NCBI GenBank assembly: GCA_963847715.1
Contig: CAWKAZ010000002.1
Span: 186,001-250,000, forward strand
Direction: 5' to 3'
DNA: 64,000 nucleotides
From: Acidiflorens sp963847715
GTDB lineage: Bacteria > Acidobacteriota > Terriglobia > Terriglobales > Acidobacteriaceae
Below, one piece after another: positions 45,016-53,500 of this stretch; the first letter of the stretch is position 1, and the number at the start of each line of letters is the position of its first letter. The notes beneath the pieces were generated by a model, which saw only the letters and a list, made by a program, of their open reading frames with translations, was not told the DNA's origin and did no database searches. A program made the position numbers and the translations under genes.

Positions 45016-45642
45016 TCACCTCAAAGAATAGGCCACAATCGTTCGCCCGCGGGATCCCGTCGTCTTCTCGACTTGGTCAAGCAGTTTCGACTCCGAGTCT
45101 TCCGGATCCGCCACCATTTCGCAAGCAGCAATCTGCTCATCGGTCGCACCCTGAAAACATAACTCGCACACGCCGATCCCGTTTTCTGCACGCACCGGAG
45201 GGCCAAACGTCCGGCAGGTCATCGGCCGAGCGTCGTAAAGGTCGCATAGCCCGGTATCTGGGTTGAGCACTGGACAGGGCTCATCATTGGCAAACTCTGC
45301 AAAGCGCTCCTCGGCCTCTGGACCTTCGTCGAGAATTCCGGTCCGGGCATCGCCCGGATACGCTGGGGCCATCCGCGCCGCCGTGGCCCGGGCCCGTTCT
45401 CGAATGCCGCGCGCGAGCACTGGTTTCTTGCGTTCAAGACGCGCCAGTCCCTTCTGCAATCGCAGTGCATCCAGCTGATTGATGGAAAATACACCAACGC
45501 AACATTGTGTGCATCCCGGACGGCACACCAACCACTCTCCGCTGCGCCGAGTTGCGTCCGCTAGAGCTGCGTCCACAATCTGGATCAGCGCATGATCTCC
45601 GGCCGGCAACCGTCGCGAAGGCATTCGTGAAGGATACCGCAT
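45016..45642 (-). CDS. YkgJ-type cysteine-cluster protein
   Basis: 208 residues with the Zn/Fe-cluster signature CRPGCTQCC near residue 41, then PCPVLNPDTGLCDLYDARPMTCRTFG and a later CELC. The family (CxxxCxxC...) is thought to bind zinc or an iron-sulfur cluster; its biochemical role is unknown. No signal peptide. Alone between sthA and the small gene at 45764. Confidence 0.88.
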   Translation of the reverse strand: MRYPSRMPSRRLPAGDHALIQIVDAALADATRRSGEWLVCRPGCTQCCVGVFSINQLDALRLQKGLARLERKKPVLARGIRERARATAARMAPAYPGDARTGILDEGPEAEERFAEFANDEPCPVLNPDTGLCDLYDARPMTCRTFGPPVRAENGIGVCELCFQGATDEQIAACEMVADPEDSESKLLDQVEKTTGSRGRTIVAYSLR

Positions 45643-45763
45643 CCGCGACCGGCGAGTGACGTTGCCTCTTTTTAAGCACTAAGTCGCATGCCGGTGAAAA
45701 ATCGGAGGACTGGCAGGTTTTCCAATCCTCCGCTATGGAGGTACAGCGAGAGAAAGAATTGGT

Positions 45764-45928
45764 CTATTTGCTATCGCCGTCGTGGTCGGCGCTACCGGTG
45801 CTCGTGAGGCTGACCGTATCTTGCGGCAACGAACGGCTTGCGGAAGGCTGCGGTTGAGGTTGGCGGACTGGTGCCTGTGAAGCCTGATTGGCATAGCTCG
45901 CATGGGCGCTACTGATCGGGTTCGTCAT
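45764..45928 (-). CDS. Small Pro/Gln/Ser-rich protein, unknown function
   Basis: 54 residues: MTNPISSAHASYANQASQ, a PxPQPQP stretch, and a C-terminus with LPQDTVSLTSTG and DHDGDSK. The composition, ending with a DTVxLTSTG-like phrase, resembles short unstructured proteins I associate with Acidobacteriota, but no family name can be given. The start lacks a clear ribosome-binding site. Too short for normal gene-calling. It fills part of the otherwise empty 45643-46060 interval. Confidence 0.5.
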   Translation of the reverse strand: MTNPISSAHASYANQASQAPVRQPQPQPSASRSLPQDTVSLTSTGSADHDGDSK

Positions 45929-45992
45929 ATGAACGGAACATCGTCCAAGCGCGTCAGGGCCTTCAACGAATTCATCTGGGATGGCGCTCGTT

Positions 45993-46005
45993 GGTAACAG
46001 TTACC
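45993..46005. promoter_or_regulatory. Possible operator palindrome
   Basis: GGTAACAGTTACC is a perfect 6-1-6 palindrome located 56 bp before the 46061 gene and 65 bp before the divergent small gene. No regulator can be assigned. Confidence 0.3.
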
Positions 46006-46060
46006 GCTCGACATCCGACATGACTGCGTTCGGGTGGACGCGGGTGGTAAAGTGCTTGCG

Positions 46061-47350
46061 ATGAATCAGAAATGGGACTTCCTCAAAAGGATCGCACCGC
46101 TGGTTGCGATCTGCTGCTTCGTGGTATCGGCCTTTGTACAGGCGCAGACGGGGCAAACTGAAACCGACGAGTACACGCGCTATGAACTGCTGTCACCCGA
46201 TAGCGCAAGTTTCGCGATCCGTTATGAAGTCACCGCCACGGCGGCCGGAGCCAGGTATTACTTCAACCCGATCCGTAAGGCCAGCGTGGCCCGCGATGAG
46301 TCCGTGATTGACGTCATGACCGGACAGCCTTTGAAGTTCGAGGTCGTTCGCGGCGAAGAGGCGGTGAAGGATCCACTGATGAAGGGTGAGGACGCGTCGG
46401 TGGATTACATCAAAGTTGCTCTCGCCCGTCCCGTGCCGCCCGACGGCCAGGCGCGCATGCTGATTCTAAAAACCTACAAGGACGCGAAGAGTTACTACCA
46501 CGAGGGCGACGCGATCGTGTTCAACCGCTCGCTGAGCATTCCGCGCAACAGCGTCGTGCTGCCTGCCGGATACGAATTGACCGCGTGCAACGTGCCTTCT
46601 CAGGTTTTGGCCGAACCTGGCGGGCGTATCGCAATCAGCTTTATGAATGGCAGCGGCGCCGAAGCGCCGCTTGTCGTAAAAGCCAAGCCAGGCGCGCAAA
46701 CTGGAGCCACCGCCGGTGCCCGACCTCCCGGCACTGCGAAGAGCTGGGAAGCGCCGTTCGAAGGAGCGACGGAGCAGGAACGCCTGTCGGAGCGCGCGCA
46801 TGAGGACCGCGAGATTGTCTACTTCTTGCAGCAGCCCGAGACACACGCGTTTCGCCTATACCACGACTACACCGAGTCCAAGGCTGGCGCGGACAGATAC
46901 TTCAACGTTGTTCGCAGTGGCAGCAAAGTGTCGGATCCGTCGGCCTACGTCCTCGATACGAGAGAAAAGCTGGATACGAAAATGACGACCGGCGCAGAAC
47001 TGGCGGCCGCAAAGATCGATGCCGGCGAACCGGTCGAGGCAACCGCGCAAGTCGTCGTGATTCCCTTCCCGCCGGTCAAGCCTGGACAAAACGTGCGTAT
47101 TCGGATTTCAGAAACCTACACTGCACCGGCGAGCTACGGCTTGAATAAAGAAGGAGACGAACTGGTTTTCGACCGCAGCCTGGGGCGTCCTCGCAACGCG
47201 GTCGTGCTGCCGGAAGGATGGTACCTGACCGCCAGTTCAATTCCCGCCACGGTCACGCAGATGGGCGATGGCCGAGTCCGTCTGGACTTCTGGAATGGCC
47301 GTCCCGATCCGGTCGATGTGCTGATCAAGGCCAGGCGCCGGGTACACTGA
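46061..47350 (+). CDS. Secreted protein with internal duplication, unknown function
   Basis: 429 residues from ATG 46061 with a signal peptide (1-30, ending VQAQ). Two homologous beta-rich halves are visible: EGDAIVFNRSLSIPRNSVVLPAGYELTAC in the first and EGDELVFDRSLGRPRNAVVLPEGWYLTAS in the second, each preceded by a YRYDY-type segment (YELLSPDSASFAIRYEV, FRLYHDYTES). A Gly/Ala/Pro linker joins them. No enzyme motif is seen. It is followed after 8 nt by the lactonase-fold gene, probably in one transcript. Confidence 0.85.
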   Translation: MNQKWDFLKRIAPLVAICCFVVSAFVQAQTGQTETDEYTRYELLSPDSASFAIRYEVTATAAGARYYFNPIRKASVARDESVIDVMTGQPLKFEVVRGEEAVKDPLMKGEDASVDYIKVALARPVPPDGQARMLILKTYKDAKSYYHEGDAIVFNRSLSIPRNSVVLPAGYELTACNVPSQVLAEPGGRIAISFMNGSGAEAPLVVKAKPGAQTGATAGARPPGTAKSWEAPFEGATEQERLSERAHEDREIVYFLQQPETHAFRLYHDYTESKAGADRYFNVVRSGSKVSDPSAYVLDTREKLDTKMTTGAELAAAKIDAGEPVEATAQVVVIPFPPVKPGQNVRIRISETYTAPASYGLNKEGDELVFDRSLGRPRNAVVLPEGWYLTASSIPATVTQMGDGRVRLDFWNGRPDPVDVLIKARRRVH

Positions 47351-47358
47351 TAAAGCCC

Positions 47359-48519
47359 ATGAACATTTCGCGTCGCCGCTTTCTGCAATGGACCCTCGTA
47401 CTGGCGCTCGTCACCGTGAGCGCGGCCAAGGACTCTCCCAAGAACAAGTACCTGCTCTTCGTCGGCACCTACACGGAGAAAGAGAGCAAGGGCATCTACT
47501 CGTTTCGTTTCGACTCGGCATCTTCCGAGCTGACTCCGCTGGGCGTTGCGGCGGAAACGACCAATCCTTCGTTCCTCGCCGTCGATCCCAGCCGACGCTT
47601 CCTTTATGCGGTAAATGAAGTGCAGACGTATAAGGGCATGAGCAGCGGAGGGGTGAGCGCTTTCGCGATCAATCAGCAGACGGGCAAGCTATCCCTCTTG
47701 AATGAGGTAGCATCGCGCGGTGCCGACCCTTGCTACATTGCGTTCGACAAGACCGGAAAGTATGCCCTGGTCGCGAACTACACTTCGGGAAGCGTGGCTG
47801 TTTTCCCGGTACGTGCCGACGGCCGCATCGGCGAGGCCTCGGCCTTTGTCCAACACTCCGGATCCAGCGTCAACAAAGAGCGCCAGGAGGGCCCGCATGC
47901 GCACTGGATCGAGACGACTCCCGACAATCGCTTTGCCGTCGCTGTCGATCTAGGCCTCGATGAGCTACTCGTCTATCGCTTCGACGCCAAAACTGGTTCC
48001 CTGACGCCGCACGATCCACGCTATGCAAAGCTTGATCCGGGCGCTGGGCCGCGTCACCTTGCCTTTCATCCAAGCGGGAAGTTCTCATACGTCGTGAATG
48101 AATTGCAGTCGACCGTGACGACGTTTTCTTACGACGCAGATCGCGGCACCTTTCACAAACTTGGCAGCGTGTCGACGCTCCCCAAGAATTTCAGCGGAAC
48201 GAATGACACAGCCGAGATTCACGTTCATCCCAACGGCAAATTTCTTTTTGCGTCGAATCGCGGACATGACAGCATTGTCGTCTTCGCCATCGATCGGAAG
48301 TCGGGAGCGCTGGCGCTCGTCGATCACTTCCCGACTGGGGGCGAGACTCCGCGGAATTTCGAGATCGACCCGACGGGAAAGGTCTTGTTCGTCGCGAACC
48401 AGGACACGAACAGCATCGTTCTGTTCCGCATCGATCCAGACACTGGACGCTTGTCACGGACCGGGCAGACTCTGGAGGTTCCGTCTCCGGTCAGCTTGCG
48501 GTTCGTCGGCGCAGAATAG
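47359..48519 (+). CDS. Lactonase-family seven-bladed beta-propeller protein
   Basis: 386 residues of the 6-phosphogluconolactonase (Pgl/YbhE) propeller family: YLLFVGTYTEKESKGIY, FLAVDPSRRFLYAVNE, ALVANYTSGSVAVFPV, GPHAHWIETTPDNRF, GAGPRHLAFHPSGKF, HVHPNGKFLFASNRGHDSI and RNFEIDPTGKVLFVANQDT. An N-terminal signal starting with RRRFLQ is Tat-like, so this copy is likely exported and may act on other sugar lactones. It lies 8 nt after the preceding gene. Confidence 0.93.
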   Translation: MNISRRRFLQWTLVLALVTVSAAKDSPKNKYLLFVGTYTEKESKGIYSFRFDSASSELTPLGVAAETTNPSFLAVDPSRRFLYAVNEVQTYKGMSSGGVSAFAINQQTGKLSLLNEVASRGADPCYIAFDKTGKYALVANYTSGSVAVFPVRADGRIGEASAFVQHSGSSVNKERQEGPHAHWIETTPDNRFAVAVDLGLDELLVYRFDAKTGSLTPHDPRYAKLDPGAGPRHLAFHPSGKFSYVVNELQSTVTTFSYDADRGTFHKLGSVSTLPKNFSGTNDTAEIHVHPNGKFLFASNRGHDSIVVFAIDRKSGALALVDHFPTGGETPRNFEIDPTGKVLFVANQDTNSIVLFRIDPDTGRLSRTGQTLEVPSPVSLRFVGAE

Positions 48520-48558
48520 GGGGTACCCCCCTCCCCCCTCCCCTCGGTCTAATGGAAT

Positions 48559-48636
48559 CAGGACTTTAGAGTGAGATTCCCGCCAAAGTCCTGAACTGAT
48601 TGTAGTTAAAGGCAAAGTCCTCAAAGATAAGGACTT
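48559..48636. repeat. Two AAGTCCT hairpins after the lactonase gene
   Basis: CAGGACTTT (48559-48567) pairs with AAAGTCCTG (48585-48593), and AAGTCCT (48615-48621) pairs with AGGACTT (48630-48636). All four arms share the same heptamer core. It may act as a 3'-end element for the lactonase transcript. Confidence 0.7.
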
Positions 48637-48891
48637 ATTCGCCGCCGAAACGCCGAGAGCGCCTTTTGGAAGCGATTGATCCCGTCCCGCGTTGTTGTCA
48701 GAGAGCTGGAAGTTCGGCACGTATGCGCTAGCTCCATGGTCGGGAAATGTGAGCCTTGCGTCAAGACCTCGAAAGGAGATATTGGGGAGAGGACGCGCAA
48801 AAGAAGCGGGTGCTCCCGCGCCCAACCTCAGCGGCTCAAAGCCGCGTTGAGAGCAATGCCTGATCGCAGCGCTGGAAGCGCTGCGCCACCC
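48637..48891. other. Intergenic stretch without a convincing gene
   Basis: A minus-strand frame (48454-49023) is open here but has no ribosome-binding site, a low-complexity start and no recognisable domain. I see no repeat or RNA signature in this part. Confidence 0.5.
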
Positions 48892-48974
48892 AAAGACACT
48901 AAAAAACTGGCGCCGCGCTGCGCCACCCAAAAACACCAAAAAAACTGGCGTCGCGCTTCCCCACGCGACGCCAG
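48892..48974 (-). terminator. Tandem, duplicated intrinsic terminators
   Basis: Read on the minus strand, CTGGCGTCGCG (48974-48964) and CGCGACGCCAG (48955-48945) form an 11-bp stem followed by seven T. About 37 bases further on, a shorter copy has TGGCGC/GCGCCA and six T. The two units (48880-48916 and 48917-48954) are direct duplicates. They terminate the secreted-protein gene at 49014. Confidence 0.85.
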
Positions 48975-49013
48975 CCTCGCTCCCGCACATCCCCTTAGTG
49001 CAAGCGAGCCAGT

Positions 49014-50216
49014 CTACTTGCATGCACCTTGCGCTGACTTGAAAGTGCCGTTGTCTGAGTACTTGCCGCCCGCCCCAAGCGAAGGAGACCCGTAGAACCA
49101 GGAGTAGAACGCCAGTTCCTGCAGGTGATAGTTAATGCCGAGTCCCGGTACTGCAGGAACGTCTTTTCCGGTTAGCGGATCACCCACTTCTAGATTCGTC
49201 TGGCAGCCTGAAACCTGCCCCACGTGTCCCCAAGCCGGCGTTGGGTTGTTGCCCAACGGATCGTCCTGCCATTCGTTGATTTCGTGCGACATGATGGCAG
49301 TGTCCTCAGAATTCGTTCCGAGGAAGCCCGCGCTGTCATATTGGAACGGCGAGTAAGTCTGCACCGGCGAACCGTACGCGCCGTGGTAGCCGCCAATGCA
49401 GCAACTAGTTGGGGTGGAGTTGTACATAGTGGTGTTATAGAGCATGAAAGTGACCAGGCTGGTGGGGCCAACGCCTTGCGACGCGAGGCTGGGAATGATG
49501 AACAATTTCAACCCGAAGTCCAGCCAGTTCACATCGACGCCGCCGTAGACTGAGGTGCAACCGCTGGTTGAATAAATGACCGATTGGGTGTTGTCCGGAG
49601 TGAGCGTCATCGCGGGAAGGAATTTGTAGTTCAGCTTGTTGTGATAAGTCCCGCCCTTGGCCGATACATCTTTCCAGAAATTGGCTCGCTGGAAAGCATC
49701 GCTGTACTGGGTTACGCCTACGTCAACTCCGTTGATGGTGAAATCGTTATAGGCTAAGACCATCGGGGACAGTTTCACGAAGTCCAGAGGGATCACGCCC
49801 CCAAGACAGCTGCTGTCGGGCACCGTTGGGTCAAATGTGTGGCTGCCGATCTGAATGATGAGAGGGACAACGTACACGGTAGTCGTCGTGGTTCCGTTGG
49901 TAGTGATGGGGCTGCGGCCGACCATCTTGCCCGTAAAAGTTTGGCCTTTGGAACCGCTTCTGGTCGACTTGATGTTGTACGTCCACATCCTTAGTCCCTT
50001 TGTCAATTTCCCGTCCTGCTGGATCTGCTCCATGTCGCCGCCTTCCAGCGGCTTCACGTCAAATCGGAGTTTCTTCTCACCCATCTCATCTTCCCCGACG
50101 ATTCTGGGCTCCTGATTGAACCAATTCTTTTGTGCGCTGGCCGCACCCGAACAGGCCAGCAATGTCAGAAACAAGATCCCGAGTTTGTGAACGATCGTGA
50201 CACTTGGTGTTTGCAT
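49014..50216 (-). CDS. Secreted protein with a metallopeptidase-like HExxEW motif
   Basis: 400 residues: signal peptide (1-28, ending ASAQ), a beta-rich domain with VYVVPLIIQIGSHTFDPT, then a conserved core with IMSHEINEWQDDPLGNNPTPAW and GQVSGCQTNLEVGDPLTG. The HE-xx-EW-xx-DP pattern resembles a zinc-dependent hydrolase site but is not a standard metzincin (no HExxHxxGxxH). Five Cys may form disulfides. AAGGAG stands close before the ATG. Strong tandem terminators follow. Function unknown. Confidence 0.88.
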   Translation of the reverse strand: MQTPSVTIVHKLGILFLTLLACSGAASAQKNWFNQEPRIVGEDEMGEKKLRFDVKPLEGGDMEQIQQDGKLTKGLRMWTYNIKSTRSGSKGQTFTGKMVGRSPITTNGTTTTTVYVVPLIIQIGSHTFDPTVPDSSCLGGVIPLDFVKLSPMVLAYNDFTINGVDVGVTQYSDAFQRANFWKDVSAKGGTYHNKLNYKFLPAMTLTPDNTQSVIYSTSGCTSVYGGVDVNWLDFGLKLFIIPSLASQGVGPTSLVTFMLYNTTMYNSTPTSCCIGGYHGAYGSPVQTYSPFQYDSAGFLGTNSEDTAIMSHEINEWQDDPLGNNPTPAWGHVGQVSGCQTNLEVGDPLTGKDVPAVPGLGINYHLQELAFYSWFYGSPSLGAGGKYSDNGTFKSAQGACK

Positions 50217-50487
50217 AAGTGATCTCCTTTTCTCTTGCTCTTATCTATTGCCGCGAACCCGTAAGAGCCCCGTCACAGCAGAATGCGGAAACGACTTGAG
50301 AAACGCCTCATCGCCGGCGAAATAAGATTTGTTGGCTGCTGCTCCATCCCTGCCGGTCGTCCACTGTTGGTGAAGAGCATCGATTCAACTTGCTCCGGGG
50401 AGATAAGCCATCTTGAAGAAATTAAAGGGGTTGACGCCCATCGACGGCGCGAATATGCTATTGGCCACTCAAGAGGCACCGCCGCCC

Positions 50488-51063
50488 ATGCCCGACGATC
50501 AGTCCGGTCAGGTCACTGAGCTCTTGCAGCAATGGAAGCAGGGCGACGATGAGGCGCTTAAGGCTCTGGTCCCTCTGGTCTATAAAGAGCTGCGCCGCCT
50601 CGCTCACTACCATTTGCAGTCGGAGCGAGCCGATCACACGTTGCAGAGCACGGCTCTCGTTCACGAGGCATACCTCCGCCTTCTCGGGGGACAACCAGTC
50701 GAGTTGCAGAACCGCGCTCATTTCGTCGCGGTGGCTTCGCGGCTGATGCGCCAGATTCTCGTGGATTACGCCCGCGAACGGCGTGCTTCGAAACGGGACG
50801 GCGGATGCAAGATCGATTTCGATTATCTGGAGGCTCTGCCGGTAAAAGGAGAAGCCGAGCTTCTGGCTCTGGACGATGCCCTCCACGAACTCTTGCGTAT
50901 CGACGAGCGCCAGGGAAAGATCGTGGAGATGAAGTTTTTTGGAGGCTTGTCGGCTCCTGAAATTTCCGAGGTGCTCGGTCTCTCCCGCGCCACCGTCGAT
51001 CGTGATTGGGCAACCGCCCGCGTGTGGCTGCACCGCCAAATGAGCAGGACTGCGGAACTATGA
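50488..51063 (+). CDS. ECF-family RNA polymerase sigma factor
   Basis: 191 residues from ATG 50488 (alternatives: ATG 50455, TTG 50413). Sigma region 2 has LVYKELRRLAHYHL and TALVHEAYLRLLG, and an ARERRASKR linker leads to sigma region 4 (IVEMKFFGGLSAPEISEVLGLSRATVDRDWATARVWLHRQM). This matches the ECF subgroup abundant in Acidobacteriota and Planctomycetota that is paired with Ser/Thr kinases. Its stop overlaps the kinase start (ATGA), so the kinase probably controls it. Confidence 0.93.
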   Translation: MPDDQSGQVTELLQQWKQGDDEALKALVPLVYKELRRLAHYHLQSERADHTLQSTALVHEAYLRLLGGQPVELQNRAHFVAVASRLMRQILVDYARERRASKRDGGCKIDFDYLEALPVKGEAELLALDDALHELLRIDERQGKIVEMKFFGGLSAPEISEVLGLSRATVDRDWATARVWLHRQMSRTAEL

Positions 51064-53405
51064 CGGACGATCGCTGGGAATATGTCAAAGAACTACTGCA
51101 CCAGGCCATGCAGCTGGCTCCGGAGAGCCGCGGCCCGTTCCTCGACGAAGCGTGTTCCTCCGATTCCTCGTTACGCGCGGAGTTGGCATCGCTCCTGGCG
51201 GCTGACGACGAAGTTCGATCCAGCTTCCTGCAATCGCGACCTGACGACGGACGAAGCAGCCATTCCGGGCTGAGCGACTCCTCCTCTGCGCTTCAACCGG
51301 AGCAGCTATTCGCTGAGCGCTTCCAACTCGTCCGTAAACTCGGCGAGGGCGGGATGGGACAAGTCTGGCTCGCCGATCAAACCGCTCCCGTGCGGCGGCA
51401 AGTCGCGCTGAAGCTGATCAAAGCCGGAATGTACGACGAGTCAGTCGTGCAGCGCTTCCAGGCGGAGCGGCAATCGCTCGCCATCATGGATCATCCAGCC
51501 ATCGCCAAAGTCTTTGACGCCGGAACAACGCCGCAGGGCCAACCTTACTTCGTCATGGAGTACGTGCCCGGCCTGCCGATTACAGATTATTGCGATCAGA
51601 AGAAGCTGAAGATTGCGGACCGACTCGAACTTTTCATTCAGGCCTGCGAGGGAGTGCAGCACGCTCACCAGAAAGCCATCATCCATCGCGATCTGAAGCC
51701 CGCCAACATTCTGGTGGTGGAAGTGGACGGCAAGCCAGAGCCACGAATCATCGACTTCGGCCTCGCCAAAGCCATCACGCCGCAAGTGGATGGTGAGACT
51801 CTGTTCACACAGGTGGGACACTTCGTGGGCACACCCGGTTACATGAGCCCGGAGCAGGCCGATCCCAATGTGCATGACATCGATACGCGGACCGATGTCT
51901 ACTCGCTCGGAGTCGTCCTCTATGTACTGCTGGCGGGGTTGCAGCCGTTCCAGACCACGCAGAAACAGAAGCTACCGTTTGACGAGTTGCTGCGAAAGTT
52001 GCGAGACGAAGAACCTCCTCGGCCAAGCACCAAGGTCAGCGGCGATCGGGACACGTCGAACGCGACCGCTGAATCCCGCAGCACCGAGCCTGACCAGTTG
52101 GTGAAACAGCTACGCGGCGATCTCGACTGGATCACGATGAAGGCGCTTGAGAAGGAGCGCGACCGTCGCTACGGCGCGCCTTCCGAACTGGCCGCCGACA
52201 TTCGCCGCTATTTGAACCATGAACCCATCGCTGCGCGACCTGCGAGCACCGGGTATCGCTTGCGGAAATACGTGCGCCGCCATCGAGTCGCGGTAGGGAT
52301 AGCCGCTGCATTGGTGATACTGCTCGCCGCGTTCTCGGTTCTACAATCTGTCGACCTACGCCGGATCACAAATGAACGCGACCGCGCCAACCGTGAACGG
52401 GATCGGGCGACTCGCATCACTGATTTCATGGCCGGCATGTTCAAGGTACCGGATCCAAATGAAGCTCGCGGCAACAGTGTGACCGCCCGCGAAATCCTCG
52501 ATAAAGCATCGATGGGAATTGAAACCGGTCTGGCAAAAGATCCGGAGCTTCAGGCCGAAATGATGTACGTCATGGGCCGTACGTATGACGGTCTTGGACT
52601 GTTCTCGAAAGCGGAGTCACTGTTGCGCCGCTCCGCTGACATTCGTCTTCGAGTCCTCGGACCCAAAAACGGCGATACCCTCGCAGCCCAGTCTCTTCTT
52701 GGTTGGGAGCTTGGTCGCCTGGGTCGGTACAGCGAAGCGGAAAACCTGCTGCGCCCGGCCCTCAGTAACAGCAAGGCGGTTCTTGGCACATCGAACGTGA
52801 CGACGATGGAATTACTTTTTTTCCTCTCTTCGAGCCTGGCGAGCGAAGGCCGCTTTGCCGAAGCAGAGCCATTGGCGCGCGAAGCGTTCGAGGACAGCCG
52901 CCGTGTTTACGGTTTGGAGAATCAAGAGACCATCCTCATTATGTATAACCTATGCGCGATTCTCGGAGATGAAGGTCGATACGACGAATCGGAAAAACTG
53001 AACCGCCAAGTGCTGGAACTTAGTCGACGTGTCCTGGGACCAGACCATCAGGAAACTTTGGCGGCACTCACCGCTTTGGCCGACACTCTGTCGGACGAAG
53101 GCCACTACGACGAAGCTGAAAAGCTGGATACGCAAGCGCTCGACATCAGCCGCCGAGTCAATGGCCCGAACCACCCAAACTCTGCCACCTACGAATACAA
53201 CCTCGCTTGTCTCGCCGCGCTGCAGGGCATGTCGGAGAAAGCGCTTCCGCTTTTGCGCCAGTCAGTTGCTCACGGGCTCATGGTGAAAGAGGCTCTGAAC
53301 ATGGATCAGGATGCCGATCTCAAGTCCCTTCATGGCGACCCTCGATTCGAAAAGATCGTCTCTGATGCCAAGCAACGGGCAGCGGTCGTACAGCCAACGA
53401 AGTGA
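51060..53405 (+). CDS. Transmembrane Ser/Thr protein kinase with TPR repeats
   Basis: 781 residues. Kinase domain at about 85-375: glycine loop LGEGGMGQVW (94-103), K118, catalytic D211 in IHRDLKPANIL, D232 in DFGLAK, and GTPGYMSPEQA. A membrane helix at about 410-430 is followed by a short coiled coil and at least five TPR units of the LGLFSKAESLLRRS and DEGRYDESEKL type. Conserved catalytic residues imply an active kinase. The 4-nt overlap with the sigma factor gene suggests that it phosphorylates that sigma factor. Confidence 0.94.
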   Translation: MTDDRWEYVKELLHQAMQLAPESRGPFLDEACSSDSSLRAELASLLAADDEVRSSFLQSRPDDGRSSHSGLSDSSSALQPEQLFAERFQLVRKLGEGGMGQVWLADQTAPVRRQVALKLIKAGMYDESVVQRFQAERQSLAIMDHPAIAKVFDAGTTPQGQPYFVMEYVPGLPITDYCDQKKLKIADRLELFIQACEGVQHAHQKAIIHRDLKPANILVVEVDGKPEPRIIDFGLAKAITPQVDGETLFTQVGHFVGTPGYMSPEQADPNVHDIDTRTDVYSLGVVLYVLLAGLQPFQTTQKQKLPFDELLRKLRDEEPPRPSTKVSGDRDTSNATAESRSTEPDQLVKQLRGDLDWITMKALEKERDRRYGAPSELAADIRRYLNHEPIAARPASTGYRLRKYVRRHRVAVGIAAALVILLAAFSVLQSVDLRRITNERDRANRERDRATRITDFMAGMFKVPDPNEARGNSVTAREILDKASMGIETGLAKDPELQAEMMYVMGRTYDGLGLFSKAESLLRRSADIRLRVLGPKNGDTLAAQSLLGWELGRLGRYSEAENLLRPALSNSKAVLGTSNVTTMELLFFLSSSLASEGRFAEAEPLAREAFEDSRRVYGLENQETILIMYNLCAILGDEGRYDESEKLNRQVLELSRRVLGPDHQETLAALTALADTLSDEGHYDEAEKLDTQALDISRRVNGPNHPNSATYEYNLACLAALQGMSEKALPLLRQSVAHGLMVKEALNMDQDADLKSLHGDPRFEKIVSDAKQRAAVVQPTK

Positions 53406-53428
53406 ACACGCCCGGAGGAACCAAAAAG

Positions 53429-53458
53429 AAAAGGCCACTCCTATCGAGCGGCCTTTTT
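53429..53458. terminator. Bidirectional terminator between kinase and radical SAM genes
   Basis: AAAAGGCCACTC and GAGCGGCCTTTT form a 12-bp stem with one mismatch and a CTATC loop, with A and T runs on both sides. It can serve both convergent genes. Confidence 0.85.
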
Positions 53459-53500
53459 CGTTGAAACCTTGCAACTCTGAAACCCTAAAACCTGGCTCTA

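Noticed and set aside
48454..49023. 189-codon minus-strand reading frame
   Set aside because: Overlaps the lactonase 3' end and the terminators, has no ribosome-binding site and no domain. Most likely chance.
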